Shown here in pieces: positions 62,169-64,000 of a DNA stretch of 64,000 bases (positions are counted from its first letter, which is position 1; each line of letters starts with the position of its first letter). The stretch spans positions 1,178,001 to 1,242,000 of the forward strand of contig OZ241385.1 in NCBI GenBank assembly GCA_965200825.1, read 5' to 3'. The translations under genes were made by a program, and so were the position numbers. The notes beneath the pieces are model-generated. The model had not been told where the DNA came from. It saw only the letters and a list, made by a program, of their open reading frames with translations, and made no database searches. The stretch is from Bin80 sp026709335 (GTDB taxonomy: Bacteria > Bacteroidota > Rhodothermia > Rhodothermales > Bin80).

Positions 62169-64000
62169 CTAACGGCTTTTGGATGCTACCTTGGCCTCCT
62201 CTATGCGCAGTATTCGCTCCTTCTCTCTGTTTCCCGATTCGTCTTGCGGCGCCACAGCTAACAACCTGTCCATGCAATGTAAGTCGTCAGAATATACTTT
62301 GCGCTTTTCCCGATAACTGGCTCGATTCTTGGTACAGACCAATGTATATGGCCTATTCTTGCGGTCGGTTGTACAATCTATATCCAAATTTAGATTTTTT
62401 ATCGTCCACTCAATATTTGCACGTATATCTTTCTTAGCCTTGATACGATGAACACGCACTTCAGAACTCTGGCAAAACGCTTGAAGCTGAACGAAGAAAT
62501 TGCTATAAAGCGGAATTTCTGCATCTATTCTCCAGTCCTTGGGTTCTTTAGGAGGAATATTGCTACGTCGAAGCAGAAAATCAGCAGATTGCTGCCAGAG
62601 TAATTGATAGGCTCTCGAATCCCTGGCTTGTTTACCCTTATTCATCTCTTCAAGAACTTCAGGTAGTTTCCGATCCGGTGAAACTGCCTTCGGGAAATCA
62701 GCAACAGCTTTAGCTATATTGATAGATTCTTCAATTAAATCCAGACCCAAAACCAGTGCAAAGAGATTGGTGATTACCACAGTATCCAGAGGCTTCTTTT
62801 TATCAGATTCAAAAATATATCTACGCCCCATCTCAGCTTCCGATCTTTGGATTGCCTCTGCCTTTTCCTGGCTTTTTGTATTCTCTTCCAGAACAGCACG
62901 AAAATTTGATGCGACTGTCCGGATCATTTCTTGCTGTACATCACGCCAAACAGATTCGGTTTTTTCTAAATTCTTCGTGATCAGCATCAGTAAGGAAAGG
63001 ATCTCTTTGGGGTACTTCCGAACATGTTGCTTCACTATGTTGATCAAAAACTTCTTGGCAGCTTCGGTGCCAATGAGTTGCATCAGGCTAGCGATTTGCT
63101 CGTTTCCCTCACCATGGTAATCGGTTACGACGATCCGGCTAAGGAAATCTTCCGCAATGTCGGCATTTTTCGTCTCTACCAAGAGTTGAAGCATTTGAGG
63201 AAGCTTTCGATATGAAGAACCATCATTATTTGGCCAAAGATCTACTAATTTGGACAGCAGGTGCTGCATTTCGGTATCACTGAGGCGATTGCGTTGCATT
63301 GTAACCCAAGACACTGCGCTGTGAATACTCTCCCTCACCAATATCTCTAAGGTATTCTCCTTGGGCCATACAACAAGAGCCGCGAAGCGATAGATGAGAT
63401 CCATTGTCGGACCATAGTTTCCCATGTAATCCTCAAATAATTTCTCATCGGGCTCAGCATGATCTATTGCACCTGGTTGAATAACTTCTATTCCCTCCAC
63501 TGAAAGTTCTCCGAATGGCGGGTTGCTACCATCACGGGCAATCCAGTTTTCCAATATTTCCTCCCGCTCAGACACTTCATGAATTGTGGATCCTGTCTCT
63601 CCCCAATCACCTACATTATAATCCATATCGGGATAGCCACTTAATCGGATATACAATACCGCGGCATGAATATCACAATCAGCGCCATCAGCAGCTTCTC
63701 CTAAAACTTGGGCTACAGCTGCATCAACTCCTTTCAAAGTATCAAAGGATAAACCCTCTTCGCTGTAAGAGTGATTGAGAACCCAAACTGCTTTTTCAGT
63801 CTCGACATGCTCTGCCCAGTCGTTCAAACAAGATTTGACTTCTTCTGTCAACATAGCATACTCAGGTGCTCCAGTCCATTTTCGGTCAGATTGAATAAAC
63901 AAGTTGAAGACAAGGGATATCCGATGCCCCTTAGTTACCGGTCGTACTTCATGGAGACAATCTGCATAAAACGCGGCATACGAAAGTTCAGAGGGCTCTT
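62169..64000 (-). CDS. 2OG-Fe(II) oxygenase-type protein with long C-terminal region (5' end beyond window)
   Basis: The frame is open from the window edge to 62169, at least 610 residues, and lacks its N-terminus. The first visible residues, SYAAFYADCLHEVRPVTKGHRISLVFNL, match the end of a 2-oxoglutarate/Fe(II) dioxygenase domain: the His of CLHEV would be the distal iron ligand and the Arg of GHRISL would bind 2-oxoglutarate. The remaining 575 residues are mostly helical, rich in Glu and Lys, with no family I recognise. The presumed HxD pair lies outside the window. It resembles long hydroxylase-like proteins also known from fungi; the substrate is unknown. It is transcribed towards the chimeric pseudogene. 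Confidence 0.72.
   Translation of the reverse strand, partial: EPSELSYAAFYADCLHEVRPVTKGHRISLVFNLFIQSDRKWTGAPEYAMLTEEVKSCLNDWAEHVETEKAVWVLNHSYSEEGLSFDTLKGVDAAVAQVLGEAADGADCDIHAAVLYIRLSGYPDMDYNVGDWGETGSTIHEVSEREEILENWIARDGSNPPFGELSVEGIEVIQPGAIDHAEPDEKLFEDYMGNYGPTMDLIYRFAALVVWPKENTLEILVRESIHSAVSWVTMQRNRLSDTEMQHLLSKLVDLWPNNDGSSYRKLPQMLQLLVETKNADIAEDFLSRIVVTDYHGEGNEQIASLMQLIGTEAAKKFLINIVKQHVRKYPKEILSLLMLITKNLEKTESVWRDVQQEMIRTVASNFRAVLEENTKSQEKAEAIQRSEAEMGRRYIFESDKKKPLDTVVITNLFALVLGLDLIEESINIAKAVADFPKAVSPDRKLPEVLEEMNKGKQARDSRAYQLLWQQSADFLLRRSNIPPKEPKDWRIDAEIPLYSNFFVQLQAFCQSSEVRVHRIKAKKDIRANIEWTIKNLNLDIDCTTDRKNRPYTLVCTKNRASYREKRKVYSDDLHCMDRLLAVAPQDESGNREKERILRIEEAKVASKSR

Overview
The window reads as an ordinary, densely coded bacterial chromosome segment of moderate GC, from a member of the Bacteroidota/Rhodothermota/Balneolota group. 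The basis is the type IX secretion genes porU and porV with a cargo carrying a T9SS-type C-terminal domain, a DUF5683-type protein, a small basic protein directly upstream of mutL as in many Bacteroidota, and AT-rich leaders without clear Shine-Dalgarno sequences in front of highly expressed genes. No phage, insertion sequence, CRISPR array or plasmid function was seen, so nothing obvious is a mobile accessory island. Most of the novelty is in odd domain combinations, decayed genes and regulatory structure.

Layout. 1-11.3 kb: a mostly leftward block for DNA repair, tRNA modification, purine salvage and membrane lipid genes (mutS, a deacetylase-like gene, hpt, tilS, mutL, a small protein, cdsA, a CPBP protease), interrupted by one rightward HD-domain gene. 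11.3-15.2 kb: tRNA-Arg, a dicarboxylate/amino-acid symporter, a DUF5683 protein and a frameshifted FkbM methyltransferase in a gene-poor stretch. 15.2-27.3 kb: a leftward T9SS-linked cassette, porU, porV, a secreted M6-protease-like protein that has lost its zinc ligands, a large peptidase/propeller/barrel protein and a TlpA thioredoxin. 27.4-35.5 kb: a frameshifted metallo-hydrolase, a Lon N-terminal-domain protein, two orphan outer-membrane barrel candidates, nadA, a LolD-like ATPase, a sigma-54 response regulator and a TPR membrane protein. 36-44.9 kb: gap-pgk, a methyltransferase, msrP, an HNH nuclease, a MOSC protein and an NCS2 permease with a C-terminal ATPase-like domain.

44.9-61.2 kb is the translation/transcription core. 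Leftward from a near-consensus promoter at 58.24 kb it runs tRNA-Thr, tRNA-Tyr, tRNA-Gly, tRNA-Thr, tuf, tRNA-Trp, secE, nusG, rplK, rplA, rplJ, rplL, rpoB, rpoC, the gene order also known from E. coli. Hairpins sit directly behind the stop codons of rplJ, rplL and rpoB, and RpoB carries an eleven-residue repeat array. Upstream are queA, ispD, ispF and a DedA-family gene. 61.2-64 kb holds a decayed chimera of a TonB-receptor N-terminus and a PorV-family C-terminus, then a large 2OG-Fe(II) oxygenase-type gene that runs off the window.

All functional calls come from recognising motifs and family-typical sequence by eye. No searches, folding or codon statistics were run.
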